Source of the DNA: Sipunculus nudus
Taxonomy: Eukaryota > Annelida > Sipuncula > Golfingiida > Sipunculidae
DNA length: 64,000 bases
Reading direction: 5' to 3'
Assembly: GCA_026874595.1 (NCBI GenBank)
Contig: CM049312.1
Location: 24,359,956-24,423,955, forward strand
Shown: positions 12,576 through 26,825 of the stretch, in pieces
Position numbering within the stretch: the first letter of the stretch is position 1
Layout of the letters: each line of letters opens with the position of its first letter
Notes under the pieces: model-generated
Told to the model about the DNA's origin: nothing
The model's database searches: none
The model's input: the letters and a program-made list of their open reading frames with translations, nothing else
Program-made: the position numbers and the translations under genes

Positions 12576-15500
12576 GGAGTCTAATTATGTCGGTTATATT
12601 AAAACACTGTAGACAAAATGTGTTAAAATTGGATAATTGGTCACCATAATCTATACATTACTTTTAGAAAGTAGCAGCATTATATATATGTGATTTTGAT
12701 TGAACGATTTTGCCCTTTATTTTGATATTCATGTTCACAAACCGCCAGTGTTGTGTAGCCAGGGAAACCTTCTGCGTCCCATTGGGTCATTTCTGTGGGT
12801 AATTTTAGGAATATGTTTTATTTCGCGTAAGCAAAGGGATTTTTGTCTTCATAAGTGCTTCTTGTCACCATTTTCTAAAGAAAAAATGTATTATTGGACT
12901 TTGCGGTAATCTAATTATGTCAAAAATATTACAACACTGTAGTTAAATTGTGTTAAAATTGGAAAATGGGTCCCCAAAATTCATATATAACTTTTAGAGA
13001 GTAAAAGATTTATATATTTGTAATTTTGATTGATTGGATTTTATCTGTATTTTGATATTCATGTTCACTCTCTGGCACTGTTGTGTAGCCAGGGAACCCT
13101 TCTGCGCCCCTACCGGTCATAGATGAGTGTATTTTAGGAAAGTTTTTCATTTCTGTGGTGATTTCGACGTAACTAAAGAATAAGCAAGACATAAGCAAAG
13201 TGTAAGCAAAGGGGTTCTCTCTTCATCAAAACTTCTACGGTCCATTTCCTGAAGAAATAATGTTATAGGACTTTCTGTGAGTCTTATTATTTCAGAAATA
13301 GTAAAATACTGTAGGTATATTGTGTTAAAATAAGAAAATGGGTCTAAAAATCAATTAATTACTTTTAGAAAGGCAGTATTATACATTTGTGAAATTCACT
13401 GAACGAGTTTTTCCTTTATTTTTTTATTCCTGTTCACTCTCCGGCACGGTTGTGTAGCCAGGGAACTCTTCTGTGTTCCTTTGGGTCATATCTGTGTGTA
13501 TATTTAGGAAAATGATTCATTTCTGTGGTGATTTCGACAAAAGCAAAGAATAAGCAAAGCAATAGCACAGTGAAGGCAAAGCTACTCTCTCTTCATCAAA
13601 ACTTCTAGGGTCCATTTCCTGAAGAAATAATGTGTTACAGGACTTTCTGTGAGTCTTATTATTTCAGAAATAGTAAAATACTGTAGGTATATTGTGTTAA
13701 AATAAGAAAATGGGTCTAAAAATCAATTAATTACTTTCAGAAAGGCAGAATTATACATTTGTGAAATTCATTGAACGATTTTTCCCTTTATTTTTTTTAT
13801 TCCTGTTCACTCTCCGGCACGGTTGTGTAGCCAGGGAACTATTCTGTGTTCCTTTGGGTCATATCTGTGTGTATATTTAGGAAAATGATTCATTTCTGTG
13901 GTGATTTCGACAAAAGCAAAGAATAAGCAAAGCAATAGCACAGTGTAGGCAAACTACTCTCTCTTCATCAAAACTTCTAGGGTCCATTTCCTGAAGAAAT
14001 AATGTGTTACAGGACTTTCTGTGAGTCTTATTATTTCAGAAATAGTAAATTACTGTAGGTATATTGTGTTAAAATAAGAAAATGGGTCTAAAAATCAATT
14101 AATTACTTTTAGAAGGTAGCAGTGTTATACATTTGTGAAATTCATTGAACGATTTTTCCTTTTATTTTTTTATTCCTGTTCACTCTCCGGCACGGTTGTG
14201 TAGCCAGGGAACATTTCTGCGTCCCAATGGGTCATATCTGTGTGTATTTTTAGGAATATGTTTGATTTCTGTGGTGATTTCGCCGTAAGCAAAGAAAAGG
14301 CAAAGCAAAGGCAAAGTGTAAGCAAAGGGATTATGTCTTCATAAATGCTTCTTGGCACCATTTTCTGAAGAAATAATGTTTTATTAGAAATTGCTGGAGT
14401 CTAATTATGTCGGAAATATTAAAATATTGTAGACAAATTGTGTTAAAATTGGAAAACGGGTCACCATAATCCAAAAAAATTACTTTTAGAACCTAGCAGA
14501 ATTATATATTGTGATATTGAATGAACGATTTTGCCCTTTATTTTGATATTCATGTTCACAAACCGGCACTGTTGTGTAGCCAGGGAACTCTTCTGCGTAC
14601 CTTTGGGTCATATCTGTGTGTATTTTTAGGAATATGTTTGATTTCTGTGCTGATTTCGCCGTAAGCAAAGAAAAGGCAAAGCAAAGGCAAAGTGTAAGCA
14701 AAGGGTTCTGTCTTCACAAATGCTTTTTGGCACCATTTTCTGAAGAAAAAATGTGCTATTAGACTTTCTGGGGGTCTAATTATTTCAGAAATAGTAAAAT
14801 ACTGTAGGTATATTGTGTGAAATTAGTAAATAGGCCTAAAAATCAATACATTACTTTTAGAAAGTAGGAGTATTACAAATTTGTGAAATTCATTGAACTA
14901 TCTGTCCCTTTATTTTTTATTCATGTTCAATCTCCGGCACTGTTGTGTAACCAGGGAACACTTCTGCGTCCGTTTGGGTTATATTTGTGTGTACATTTAG
15001 GGAAATGTTTCATTTCTGTAGTGATTTTGCCATAAGCAAAGAATATGCAAAGCATAGGCGATGTGTAAGCAATGGCATTATGTCTTCAAAAAAGCTTCTT
15101 GTCACCATTTTCTGAAGAAATAATGTATTTTTGGACATTGAAGGAGTCTAATTATGTCGGTTATATTAAAATACTGTAGACAAAATGTGTTAAAATTGGA
15201 TAATTGGTCACCATAATCTATACATTACTTTTAGAAAGTAGCAGCATTATGTATATGTGATTTTGATTGAACGATTTTGCCCTTTATTTTGATATTCATG
15301 TTCACAAACCGCCAGTGTTGTGTAGCCAGGGAAACCTTCTGCGTCCCATTGGGTCATTTCTGTGGGTAATTTTAGGAATATGTTTTATTTCTGTGGTGAT
15401 TTCGCCGTAAGCAAAGAATAAGAAAAGTATAGGCAAAGCGTAAGCAAAGGGATTTTGTCTTCATAAGTGCTTCTTGTCACCATTTTCTGAAGAAAAAATG

Positions 15501-16264
15501 TATTATTGGACTTTGCGGTAATCTAATTATGTCAAAAAATATTACAACACTGTAGTTAAATTGTGTTAAAATTGGAAAATGGGTCCCCAAAATTCATATA
15601 TAATTTTAGAGAGTACAAGATTTATATATTTGTAATTTTGATTGATTGGATTTTATGTGTATTTTGATATTCATGTTCACTCTCTGGCACTGTTGTGTAG
15701 CCAGGGAACCCTTCTGCGCTCCTACCGGTCATAGATGAGTGTATTTTAGGAAAGTTTTTCATTTCTGTGGTGATTTCGACGTAACTCAAGAATAAGCAAA
15801 ACATAAGCAAAGTGTAAGCAAAGGGGTTCTATCTTCATCAAAACTTCTACGGTCCATTTCCTGAAGAAATAATGTTATAGGACTTTCTGTGAGTCTTATT
15901 ATTTCAGAAATAGTAAAATACTGTAGGTATATTGTGTTAAAATAAGAAAATGGGTGTAAAAACCAATTAATTACTTTTAGAAAGTAGCAGTGTTATACAT
16001 TTGTGAAATTCATTGAACGATTTTTCCCTTTATTTTTTTTATTCCTGTTCACTCTCCGGCACGGTTGTGTAGGCAGGGAACTCTTCTGTGTTCCTTTGGG
16101 TCAAATCTGTGTGTATATCTAGGAAAATGTTTCATTTCTGTACTGATTTGGCTGTAAGCAAAGAAAAAGCAAAGAATAGGCAAAGTGTTAGCAAAGGGAT
16201 TATGTCTTCATATATGCTTCTTGTCTCCATTTTCTGAAGAAATAATGTATTTTTGAACATTGAA
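12576..16264 (+). repeat. HOR unit U4, 10-monomer long form (3689 bp)
   Basis: Ten monomers in the U1 order. It is one base shorter, from a T-run length difference in monomer E near 14165. A private change gives AAGCAAGACATAAGC near 13182 in monomer B. Otherwise it matches U1 and U2 closely. Confidence 0.93.
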
Positions 16265-19200
16265 GGAGTCTAATTATGTCGGTTATATTAAAACACTGTA
16301 GACAAAATGTGTTAAAATTGGATAATTGGTCACCATAATCTATACATTACTTTTAGAAAGTAGCAGCATTATATATATGTGATTTTGATTGAACGATTTT
16401 GCCCTTTATTTTGATATTCATGTTCACAAACCGCCAGTGTTGTGTAGCCAGGGAAACCTTCTGCGTCCCATTGGGTCATTTCTGTGGGTAATTTTAGGAA
16501 TATGTTTTATTTCGCGTAAGCAAAGGGATTTTTGTCTTCATAAGTGCTTCTTGTCACCATTTTCTAAAGAAAAAATGTATTATTGGACTTTGCGGTAATC
16601 TAATTATGTCAAAAATATTACAACACTGTAGTTAAATTGTGTTAAAATTGGAAAATGGGTCCCCAAAATTCATATATAACTTTTAGAGAGTAAAAGATTT
16701 ATATATTTGTAATTTTGATTGATTGGATTTTATCTGTATTTTGATATTCATGTTCACTCTCTGGCACTGTTGTGTAGCCAGGGAACCCTTCTGCGCCCCT
16801 ACCGATCATAGATGAGTGTATTTTAGGAAAGTTTTTCATTTCTGTGGTGATTTCGACGTAACTAAAGAATAAGCAAAACATAAGCAAAGTGTAAGCAAAG
16901 GGGTTCTCTCTTCATCAAAACTTCTACGGTCCATTTCCTGAAGAAATAATGTTATAGGACTTTCTGTGAGTCTTATTATTTCAGAAATAGTAAAATACTG
17001 TAGGTATATTGTGTTAAAATAAGAAAATGGGTCTAAAAATCAATTAATTACTTTTAGAAAGGCAGTATTATACATTTGTGAAATTCACTGAACGAGTTTT
17101 TCCTTTATTTTTTTATTCCTGTTCACTCTCCGGCACGGTTGTGTAGCCAGGGAACTCTTCTGTGTTCCTTTGGGTCATATCTGTGTGTATATTTAGGAAA
17201 ATGATTCATTTCTGTGGTGATTTCGACAAAAGCAAAGAATAAGCAAAGCAATAGCACAGTGAAGGCATAGCTACTCTCTCTTCATCAAAACTTCTAGGGT
17301 CCATTTCCTGAAGAAATAATGTGTTACAGGACTTTCTGTGAGTCTTATTATTTCAGAAATAGTAAAATACTGTAGGTATATTGTGTTAAAATAAGAAAAT
17401 GGGTCTAAAAATCAATTAATTACTTTCAGAAAGGCAGAATTATACATTTGTGAAATTCATTGAACGATTTTTCCCTTTATTTTTTTTATTCCTGTTCACT
17501 CTCCGGCACGGTTGTGTAGCCAGGGAACTATTCTGTGTTCCTTTGGGTCATATCTGTGTGTATATTTAGGAAAATGATTCATTTCTGTGGTGATTTCGAC
17601 AAAAGCAAAGAATAAGCAAAGCAATAGCACAGTGTAGGCAAACTACTCTCTCTTCATCAAAACTTCTAGGGTCCATTTCCTGAAGAAATAATGTGTTACA
17701 GGACTTTCTGTGAGTCTTATTATTTCAGAAATAGTAAATTACTGTAGGTATATTGTGTTAAAATAAGAAAATGGGTCTAAAAATCAATTAATTACTTTTA
17801 GAAGGTAGCAGTGTTATACATTTGTGAAATTCATTGAACGATTTTTCCTTTTATTTTTTTTATTCCTGTTCACTCTCCGGCACGGTTGTGTAGCCAGGGA
17901 ACATTTCTGCGTCCCAATGGGTCATATCTGTGTGTATATTTAGGAATATGTTTGATTTCTGTGGTGATTTCGCCGTAAGCAAAGAAAAGGCAAAGCAAAG
18001 GCAAAGTGTAAGCAAAGGGATTATGTCTTCATAAATGCTTCTTGGCACCATTTTCTGAAGAAATAATGTTTTATTAGAAATTGCTGGAGTCTAATTATGT
18101 CGGAAATATTAAAATATTGTAGACAAATTGTGTTAAAATTGGAAAACGGGTCACCATAATCCAAAAAAATTACTTTAAGAACCTAGCAGAATTATATATT
18201 GTGATATTGAATGAACGATTTTGCCCTTTATTTTGATATTCATGTTCACAAACCGGCACTGTTGTGTAGCCAGGGAACTCTTCTGCGTACCTTTGGGTCA
18301 TATCTGTGTGTATTTTTAGGAATATGTTTGATTTCTGTGCTGATTTCGCCGTAAGCAAAGAAAAGGCAAAGCAAAGGCAAAGTGTAAGCAAAGGGTTCTG
18401 TCTTCACAAATGCTTTTTGGCACCATTTTCTGAAGAAAAAATGTGTTATTAGACTTTCTGGGGGTCTAATTATTTCAGAAATAGTAAAATACTGTAGGTA
18501 TATTGTGTGAAATTAGTAAATAGGCCTAAAAATCAATACATTACTTTTAGAAAGTAGGAGTATTACAAATTTGTGAAATTCATTGAACTATCTGTCCCTT
18601 TATTTTTTATTCATGTTCAATCTCCGGCACTGTTGTGTAACCAGGGAACACTTCTGCGTCCGTTTGGGTTATATTTGTGTGTACATTTAGGGAAATGTTT
18701 CATTTCTGTAGTGATTTTGCCATAAGCAAAGAATATGCAAAGCATAGGCGATGTGTAAGCAATGGCATTATGTCTTCAAAAAAGCTTCTTGTCACCATTT
18801 TCTGAAGAAATAATGTATTTTTGGACATTGAAGGAGTCTAATTATGTCGGTTATATTAAAATACTGTAGACAAAATGTGTTAAAATTGGATAATTGGTCA
18901 CCTTAATCTATACATTACTTTTAGAAAGTAGCAGCATTATGTATATGTGATTTTGATTGAACGATTTTGCCCTTTATTTTGATATTCATGTTCACAAACC
19001 GCCAGTGTTGTGTAGCCAGGGAAACCTTCTGCGTCCCATTGGGTCATTTCTGTGGGTAATTTTAGGAATATGTTTTATTTCTGTGGTGATTTCGCCGTAA
19101 GCAAAGAATAAGAAAAGTATAGGCAAAGCGTAAGCAAAGGGATTTTGTCTTCATAAGTGCTTCTTGTCACCATTTTCTGAAGAAAAAATGTATTATTGGA

Positions 19201-19954
19201 CTTTGCGGTAATCTAATTATGTAAAAAAATATTACAACACTGTAGTTAAATTGTGTTAAAATTGGAAAATGGGTCCCCAAAATTCATATATAATTTTAGA
19301 GAGTACAAGATTTATATATTTGTAATTTTGATTGATTGGATTTTATGTGTATTTTGATATTCATGTTCACTCTCTGGCACTGTTGTGTAGCCAGGGAACC
19401 CTTCTGCGCTCCTACCGGTCATAGATGAGTGTATTTTAGGAAAGTTTTTCATTTCTGTGGTGATTTCGACGTAACTCAAGAATAAGCAAAACATAAGCAA
19501 AGTGTAAGCAAAGGGGTTCTATCTTCATCAAAACTTATACGGTCCATTTCCTGAAGAAATAATGTTATAGGACTTTCTGTGAGTCTTATTATTTCAGAAA
19601 TAGTAAAATACTGTAGGTATATTGTGTTTAAATAAGAAAATGGGTGTAAAAACCAATTAATTACTTTTAGAAAGTAGCAGTGTTATACATTTGTGAAATT
19701 CATTGAACGATTTTTCCCTTTATTTTTTTTATTCCTGTTCACTCTCCGGCACGGTTGTGTAGGCAGGGAACTCTTCTGTGTTCCTTTGGGTCAAATCTGT
19801 GTGTATATCTAGGAAAATGTTTCATTTCTGTACTGATTTGGCTGTAAGCAAAGAAAAAGCAAAGAATAGGCAAAGTGTTAGCAAAGGGATTATGTCTTCA
19901 TATATGCTTCTTGTCTCCATTTTCTGAAGAAATAATGTATTTTTGAACATTGAA
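16265..19954 (+). repeat. HOR unit U5, 10-monomer long form (3690 bp)
   Basis: Ten monomers in the U1 order. It shares derived bases with its right-hand neighbour U6 and not with U1 to U4: CACCTTAATC near 18899 in A', AAAACTTATACGG near 19532 in B', and GTGTTTAAATAAG near 19624 in the following monomer. Confidence 0.93.
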
Positions 19955-22900
19955 GGAGTCTAATTATGTCGGTTATATTAAAACACTGTAGACAAAATGT
20001 GTTAAAATTGGATAATTGGTCACCATAATCTATACATTACTTTTAGAAAGTAGCAGCATTATATATATGTGATTTTGATTGAACGATTTTGCCCTTTATT
20101 TTGATATTCATGTTCACAAACCGCCAGTGTTGTGTAGCCAGGGAAACCTTCTGCGTCCCATTGGGTCATTTCTGTGGGTAATTTTAGGAATATGTTTTAT
20201 TTCGCCTAAGCAAAGGGATTTTTGTCTTCATAAGTGCTTCTTGTCACCATTTTCTAAAGAAAAAATGTATTATTGGACTTTGCGGTAATCTAATTATGTC
20301 AAAAATATTACAACACTGTAGTTAAATTGTGTTAAAATTGGAAAATGGGTCCCCAAAATTCATATATAACTTTTAGAGAGTACAAGATTTATATATTTGT
20401 AATTTTGATTGATTGGATTTTATCTGTATTTTGATATTCATGTTCACTCTCTGGCACTGTTGTGTAGCCAGGGAACCCTTCTGCGCCCCTACCGGTCATA
20501 GATGAGTGTATTTTAGGAAAGTTTTTCATTTCTGTGGTGATTTCGACGTAACTAAAGAATAAGCAAAACATAAGCAAAGTGTAAGCAAAGGGGTTCTCTC
20601 TTCATCAAAACTTCTACGGTCCATTTCCTGAAGAAATAATGTTATAGGACTTTCTGTGAGTCTTATTATTTCAGAAATAGTAAAATACTGTAGGTATATT
20701 GTGTTAAAATAAGAAAATGGGTCTAAAAATCAATTAATTACTTTTAGAAAGGCAGTATTATACATTTGTGAAATTCACTGAACGAGTTTTTCCTTTATTT
20801 TTTTATTCCTGTTCACTCTCCGGCACGGTTGTGTAGCCAGGGAACTCTTCTGTGTTCCTTTGGGTCATATCTGTGTGTATATTTAGGAAAATGATTCATT
20901 TCTGTGGTGATTTCGACAAAAGCAAAGAATAAGCAAAGCAATAGCACAGTGAAGGCAAAGCTACTCTCTCTTCATCAAAACTTCTAGGGTCCATTTCCTG
21001 AAGAAATAATGTGTTTCAGGACTTTCTGTGAGTCTTATTATTTCAGAAATAGTAAAATACTGTAGGTATATTGTGTTAAAATAAGAAAATGGGTCTAAAA
21101 ATCAATTAATTACTTTCAGAAAGGCAGAATTATACATTTGTGAAATTCATTGAACGATTTTTCCCTTTATTTTTTTTATTCCTGTTCACTCTCCGGCACG
21201 GTTGTGTAGCCAGGGAACTATTCTGTGTTCCTTTGGGTCATATCTGTGTGTATATTTAGGAAAATGATTCATTTCTGTGGTGATTTCGACGAAAGCAAAG
21301 AATAAGCAAAGCAATAGCACAGTGTAGGCAAACTACTCTCTCTTCATCAAAACTTCTAGGGTCCATTTCCTGAAGAAATAATGTGTTACAGGACTTTCTG
21401 TGAGTCTTATTATTTCAGAAATAGTAAATTACTGTAGGTATATTGTGTTAAAATAAGAAAATGGGTCTAAAAATCAATTAATTACTTTTAGAAGGTAGCA
21501 GTGTTATACATTTGTGAAATTCATTGAACGATTTTTCCTTTTATTTTTTTTATTCCTGTTCACTCTCCGGCACGGTTGTGTAGCCAGGGAACATTTCTGC
21601 GTCCCAATGGGTCATATCTGTGTGTATTTTTAGGAATATGTTTGATTTCTGTGGTGATTTCGCCGTAAGCAAAGAAAAGGCAAAGCAAAGGCAAAGTGTA
21701 AGCAAAGGGATTATGTCTTCATAAATGCTTCTTGGCACCATTTTCTGAAGAAATAATGTTTTATTAGAAATTGCTGGAGTCTAATTATGTCGGAAATATT
21801 AAAATATTGTAGACAAATTGTGTTAAAATTGGAAAACGGGTCACCATAATCCAAAAAAATTACTTTTAGAACCTAGCAGAATTATATATTGTGATATTGA
21901 ATGAACGATTTTGCCCTTTATTTTGATATTCATGTTCACAAACCGGCACTGTTGTGTAGCCAGGGAACTCTTCTGCGTACCTTTGGGTCATATCTGTGTG
22001 TATTTTTAGGAATATGTTTGATTTCTGTGCTGATTTCGCCGTAAGCAAAGAAAAGGCAAAGCAAAGGCAAAGTGTAAGCAAAGGGTTCTGTCTTCACAAA
22101 TGCTTTTTGGCACCATTTTCTGAAGAAAAAATGTGCTATTAGACTTTCTGGGGGTCTAATTATTTCAGAAATAGTAAAATACTGTAGGTATATTGTGTGA
22201 AATTAGTAAATAGGCCTAAAAATCAATAAATTACTTTTAGAAAGTAGGAGTATTACAAATTTGTGAAATTCATTGAACTTTCTGTCCCTTTATTTTTTAT
22301 TCATGTTCAATCTCCGGCACTGTTGTGTAACCAGGGAACACTTCTGCGTCCGTTTGGGTTATATTTGTGTGTACATTTAGGGAAATGTTTCATTTCTGTA
22401 GTGATTTTGCCATAAGCAAAGAATATGCAAAGCATAGGCGATGTGTAAGCAATGGCATTATGTCTTCAAAAAAGCTTCTTGTCACCATTTTCTGAAGAAA
22501 TAATGTATTTTTGGACATTGAAGGAGTCTAATTATGTCGGTTATATTAAAATACTGTAGACAAAATGTGTTAAAATTGGATAATTGGTCACCTTAATCTA
22601 TACATTACTTTTAGAAAGTAGCAGCATTATGTATATGTGATTTTGATTGAACGATTTTGCCCTTTATTTTGATATTCATGTTCACAAACCGCCAGTGTTG
22701 TGTAGCCAGGGAAACCTTCTGCGTCCCATTGGGTCATTTCTGTGGGTAATTTTAGGAATATGTTTTATTTCTGTGGTGATTTCGCCGTAAGCAAAGAATA
22801 AGAAAAGTATAGGCAAAGCGTAAGCAAAGGGATTTTGTCTTCATAAGTGCTTCTTGTCACCATTTTCTGAAGAAAAAATGTATTATTGGACTTTGCGGTA

Positions 22901-23644
22901 ATCTAATTATGTCAAAAAATATTACAACACTGTAGTTAAATTGTGTTAAAATTGGAAAATGGGTCCCCAAAATTCATATATAATTTTAGAGAGTACAAGA
23001 TTTATATATTTGTAATTTTGATTGATTGGATTTTATGTGTATTTTGATATTCATGTTCACTCTCTGGCACTGTTGTGTAGCCAGGGAACCCTTCTGCGCT
23101 CCTACCGGTCATAGATGAGTGTATCTTAGGAAAGTTTTTCATTTCTGTGGTGATTTCGACGTAACTCAAGAATAAGCAAAACATAAGCAAAGTGTAAGCA
23201 AAGGGGTTCTATCTTCATCAAAACTTATACGGTCCATTTCCTGAAGAAATAATGTTATAGGACTTTCTGTGAGTCTTATTATTTCAGAAATAGTAAAATA
23301 CTGTAGGTATATTGTGTTTAAATAAGAAAATGGGTGTAAAAACCAATTAATTACTTTTAGAAAGTAGCAGTGTTATACATTTGTGAAATTCATTGAACGA
23401 TTTTTCCCTTTATTTTTTTTATTCCTGTTCACTCTCCGGCACGGTTGTGTAGGCAGGGAACTCTTCTGTGTTCCTTTGGGTCAAATCTGTGTGTATATCT
23501 AGGAAAATGTTTCATTTCTGTACTGATTTGGCTGTAAGCAAAGAAAAAGCAAAGAATAGGCAAAGTGTTAGCAAAGGGATTATGTCTTCATATATGCTTC
23601 TTGTCTCCATTTTCTGAAGAAATAATGTATTTTTGAACATTGAA
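19955..23644 (+). repeat. HOR unit U6, 10-monomer long form (3690 bp)
   Basis: Ten monomers in the U1 order. It shares three derived sites with U5 (near 22589, 23222 and 23314). It also shares TTTCGCCTAAGC in the deleted A monomer (near 20200) and AATCAATAAATTAC in G (near 22224) with U7. It is thus a link between U5 and U7, as expected if homogenisation acts between neighbours. Confidence 0.93.
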
Positions 23645-26355
23645 GGAGTCTAATTATGTCGGTTATATTAAAACACTGTAGACAAAATGTGTTAAAATTG
23701 GATAATTGGTCACCATAATCTATACATTACTTTTAGAAAGTAGCAGCATTATATATATGTGATTTTGATTGAACGATTTTGCCCTTTATTTTGATATTCA
23801 TGTTCACAAACCGCCAGTGTTGTGTAGCCAGGGAAACCTTCTGCGTCCCATTGGGTCATTTCTGTGGGTAATTTTAGGAATATGTTTTATTTCGCCTAAG
23901 CAAAGGGATTTTTGTCTTCATAAGTGCTTCTTGTCACCATTTTCTAAAGAAAAAATGTATTATTGGACTTTGCGGTAATCTAATTATGTCAAAAATATTA
24001 CAACACTGTAGTTACATTGTGTTAAAATTGGAAAATGGGTCCCCAAAATTCATATATAACTTTTAGAGAGTACAAGATTTATATATTTGTAATTTTGATT
24101 GATTTGATTTTATCTGTATTTTGATATTCATGTTCACTCTCTGGCACTGTTGTGTAGCCAGGGAACCCTTCTGCGCCCCTACCGGTCATAGATGAGTGTA
24201 TTTTAGGAAAGTTTTTCATTTCTGTGGTGATTTCGACGTAACTAAAGAATAAGCAAAACATAAGCAAAGTGTAAGCAAAGGGGTTCTCTCTTCATCAAAA
24301 CTTCTACGGTCCATTTCCTGAAGAAATAATGTTATAGGACTTTCTGTGAGTCTTATTATTTCAGAAATAGTAAAATACTGTAGGTATATTGTGTTAAAAT
24401 AAGAAAATGGGTCTAAAAATCAATTAATTACTTTTAGAAAGGCAGTATTATACATTTGTGAAATTCACTGAACGAGTTTTTCCTTTATTTTTTTATTCCT
24501 GTTCACTCTCCGGCACGGTTGTGTAGCCAGGGAACTCTTCTGTGTTCCTTTGGGTCATATCTGTGTGTATATTTAGGAAAATGATTCATTTCTGTGGTGA
24601 TTTCGACAAAAGCAAAGAATAAGCAAAGCAATAGCACAGTGAAGGCAAAGCTACTCTCTCTTCATCAAAACTTCTAGGGTCCATTTCCTGAAGAAATAAT
24701 GTGTTACAGGACTTTCTGTGAGTCTTATTATTTCAGAAATAGTAAAATACTGTAGGTATATTGTGTTAAAATAAGAAAATGGGTCTAAAAATCAATTAAT
24801 TACTTTTAGAAAGGCAGAATTATACATTTGTGAAATTCATTGAACGATTTTTCCCTTTATTTTTTTATTCCTGTTCACTCTCCGGCACGGTTGTGTAGCC
24901 AGGGAACTATTCTGTGTTCCTTTGGGTCATATCTGTGTGTATATTTAGGAAAATGATTCATTTCTGTGGTGATTTCGACAAAAGCAAAGAATAAGCAAAG
25001 CAATAGCACAGTGTAGGCAAACTACTCTCTCTTCATCAAAACTTCTAGGGTCCATTTCCTGAAGAAATAATGTGTTACAGGACTTTCTGTGAGTCTTATT
25101 ATTTCAGAAATAGTAAATTACTGTAGGTATATTGTGTTAAAATAAGAAAATGGGTCTAAAAATCAATTAATTACTTTTAGAAGGTAGCAGTGTTATACAT
25201 TTGTGAAATTCATTGAACGATTTTTCCTTTTATTTTTTTTATTCCTGTTCACTCTCCGGCACGGTTGTGTAGCCAGGGAACATTTCTGCGTCCCAATGGG
25301 TCATATCTGTGTGTATTTTTAGGAATATGTTTGATTTCTGTGGTGATTTCGCCGTAAGCAAAGAAAAGGCAAAGCAAAGGCAAAGTGTAAGCAAAGGGAT
25401 TATGTCTTCATAAATGCTTCTTGGCACCATTTTCTGAAGAAATAATGTTTTATTAGAAATTGCTGGAGTCTAATTATGTCGGAAATATTAAAATATTGTA
25501 GACAAATTGTGTTAAAATTGGAAAACGGGTCACCATAATCCAAAAAAATTACTTTTAGAACCTAGCAGAATTATATATTGTGATATTGAATGAACGATTT
25601 TGCCCTTTATTTTGATATTCATGTTCACAAACCGGCACTGTTGTGTAGCCAGGGAACTCTTCTGCGTACCTTTGGGTCATATCTGTGTGTATTTTTAGGA
25701 ATATGTTTGATTTCTGTGCTGATTTCGCCGTAAGCAAAGAAAAGGCAAAGCAAAGGCAAAGTGTAAGCAAAGGGTTCTGTCTTCACAAATGCTTTTTGGC
25801 ACTATTTTCTGAAGAAAAAATGTGCTATTAGACTTTCTGGGGGTCTAATTATTTCAGAAATAGTAAAATACTGTAGGTATATTGTGTGAAATTAGTAAAT
25901 AGGCCTAAAAATCAATAAATTACTTTTAGAAAGTAGGAGTATTACAAATTTGTGAAATTCATTGAACTATCTGTCCCTTTATTTTTTATTCATGTTCAAT
26001 CTCCGGCACTGTTGTGTAACCAGGGAACACTTCTGCGTCCGTTTGGGTTATATTTGTGTGTACATTTAGGGAAATGTTTCATTTCTGTAGTGATTTTGCC
26101 ATAAGCAAAGAATATGCAAAGCATAGGCGATGTGTAAGCAATGGCATTATGTCTTCAAAAAAGCTTCTTGTCACCATTTTCTGTAGAAATAATGTATTTT
26201 TGGACATTGAAGGAGTCTAATTATGTCGGTTATATTAAAATACTGTAGACAAAATGTGTTAAAATTGGATAATTGGTCACCATAATCTATACATTACTTT
26301 TAGAAAGTAGCAGCATTATGTATATGTGATTTTGATTGAACGATTTTGCCCTTTA
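23645..26355 (+). repeat. HOR unit U7, left part, interrupted by insertion
   Basis: Monomers A(deleted) to G are complete (23645-26211). A' then begins at 26212 and is cut after CCCTTTA at 26355, where the Helitron-like element begins. The unit resumes at 30288. TTTCGCCTAAGC near 23890 and AATCAATAAATTAC near 25911 tie it to U6. Confidence 0.93.
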
Positions 26356-26357
26356 TT

Positions 26358-26385
26358 GCTTGCCGGAATCAAAGATTTCGGCAAG
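26358..26385 (+). repeat. 5' terminal inverted repeat and hairpin of the insertion
   Basis: GCTTGCCGGAA (26358-26368) is the exact reverse complement of 30256-30266 near the other end. Immediately after it, TTTCGGCAAG (26376-26385) is a near-perfect inverted copy separated by seven bases, giving a 10-bp stem with one G:T position. The 5' tip can therefore pair either locally or with the 3' end. Confidence 0.85.
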
Positions 26386-26404
26386 CATATTGGTCAGTTG
26401 CGTA

Positions 26405-26437
26405 TGTCTGTTTGTCTGTCTGTCTGTTTGTTTGTCT
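26405..26437 (+). repeat. TGTC/TTTG microsatellite near the 5' end
   Basis: A run built from TGTC and TTTG steps, 20 bp downstream of the 5' hairpin. Related short tracts recur near 28407, 29103 and 30093 inside the element. Confidence 0.85.
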
Positions 26438-26534
26438 ACACTCTCCTGGCCACAATTTTGCCACAATCACCTTGAAACTTACAGGGATGATGAAAAACAT
26501 AATTTCTAGGTGCCCTATTGTTTTTGGTTAAAAT

Positions 26535-26559
26535 AGGTCAAAGGTCAAGGTCAAGGTCA
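26535..26559 (+). promoter_or_regulatory. Cluster of four AGGTCA half-sites
   Basis: AGGTCA occurs at 26535-26540, 26542-26547, 26548-26553 and 26554-26559. The first pair is a direct repeat with one-base spacing (DR1), a form known to bind RXR-, HNF4- and COUP-TF-type nuclear receptors. TCAAGGTCA within it matches the extended monomer site used by ERR/FTZ-F1-type receptors. Binding is not shown; the match may simply be a property of this repeat family. Confidence 0.6.
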
Positions 26560-26825
26560 CGACAGGTATGGTTAACGGTTTTTGCACTATAACTTCGCCA
26601 TAAATAGGCTTATCCACTTCTGCAATAGCTCATTTTTTTCGTCATCACCTGGCCTTTCTTTTGACATGTAACTTACATAAATTTGCTGTTACCATGGTTA
26701 CGCAATTTTGGGGAGAATTCATGGAATTTCCTGATATTTTTCAAATTTGCAGCAATCATACTGATTCTGAGATATTTTATGTAACACAAGAATATCTCGA
26801 AATTGTTTTTTCAGATTTTGGAAAT

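Larger units (their letters stand above)
1..26355 (+). repeat. Higher-order satellite array, left block
   Basis: Head-to-tail monomers of about 370-376 bp, all in one orientation. The start of the conserved TTGTGTAGCC box gives the register: 190, 565, 935, 1308, 1682, 2058, 2429, 2804, 3134 and so on. Monomers fall into distinguishable types, here named A to H, A' and B', which recur in fixed order, so the true period is the HOR unit (2567 or about 3690 bp) and not the monomer. Corresponding monomers in different units differ by only scattered single bases, while neighbouring monomer types differ strongly from each other. No gene, intron structure or transposon protein is visible. The array continues off the left edge of the window. 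Confidence 0.97.
26405..26725 (+). repeat. Internal direct repeat, copy 1
   Basis: Shares with 28404-28700 the microsatellite lead-in, CACTCTCCTGGCCACAATTT, CACCTTGAAACTT, a GGTGCCCTATT segment, the AGGTCA cluster, a segment ending AATAGCTCATTTT, TGGCCTTTCTT, and CCATGGT followed by an AATTTTGGGGA or CATTTTCGGGGA stretch. The two copies have diverged by scattered substitutions and small indels. Confidence 0.85.

Noticed and set aside
1-26355. CRISPR-like array of regularly spaced repeats
   Set aside because: The repeat unit is about 374 bp with no short repeat/unique spacer structure and no cas genes; the sequence is eukaryotic satellite.
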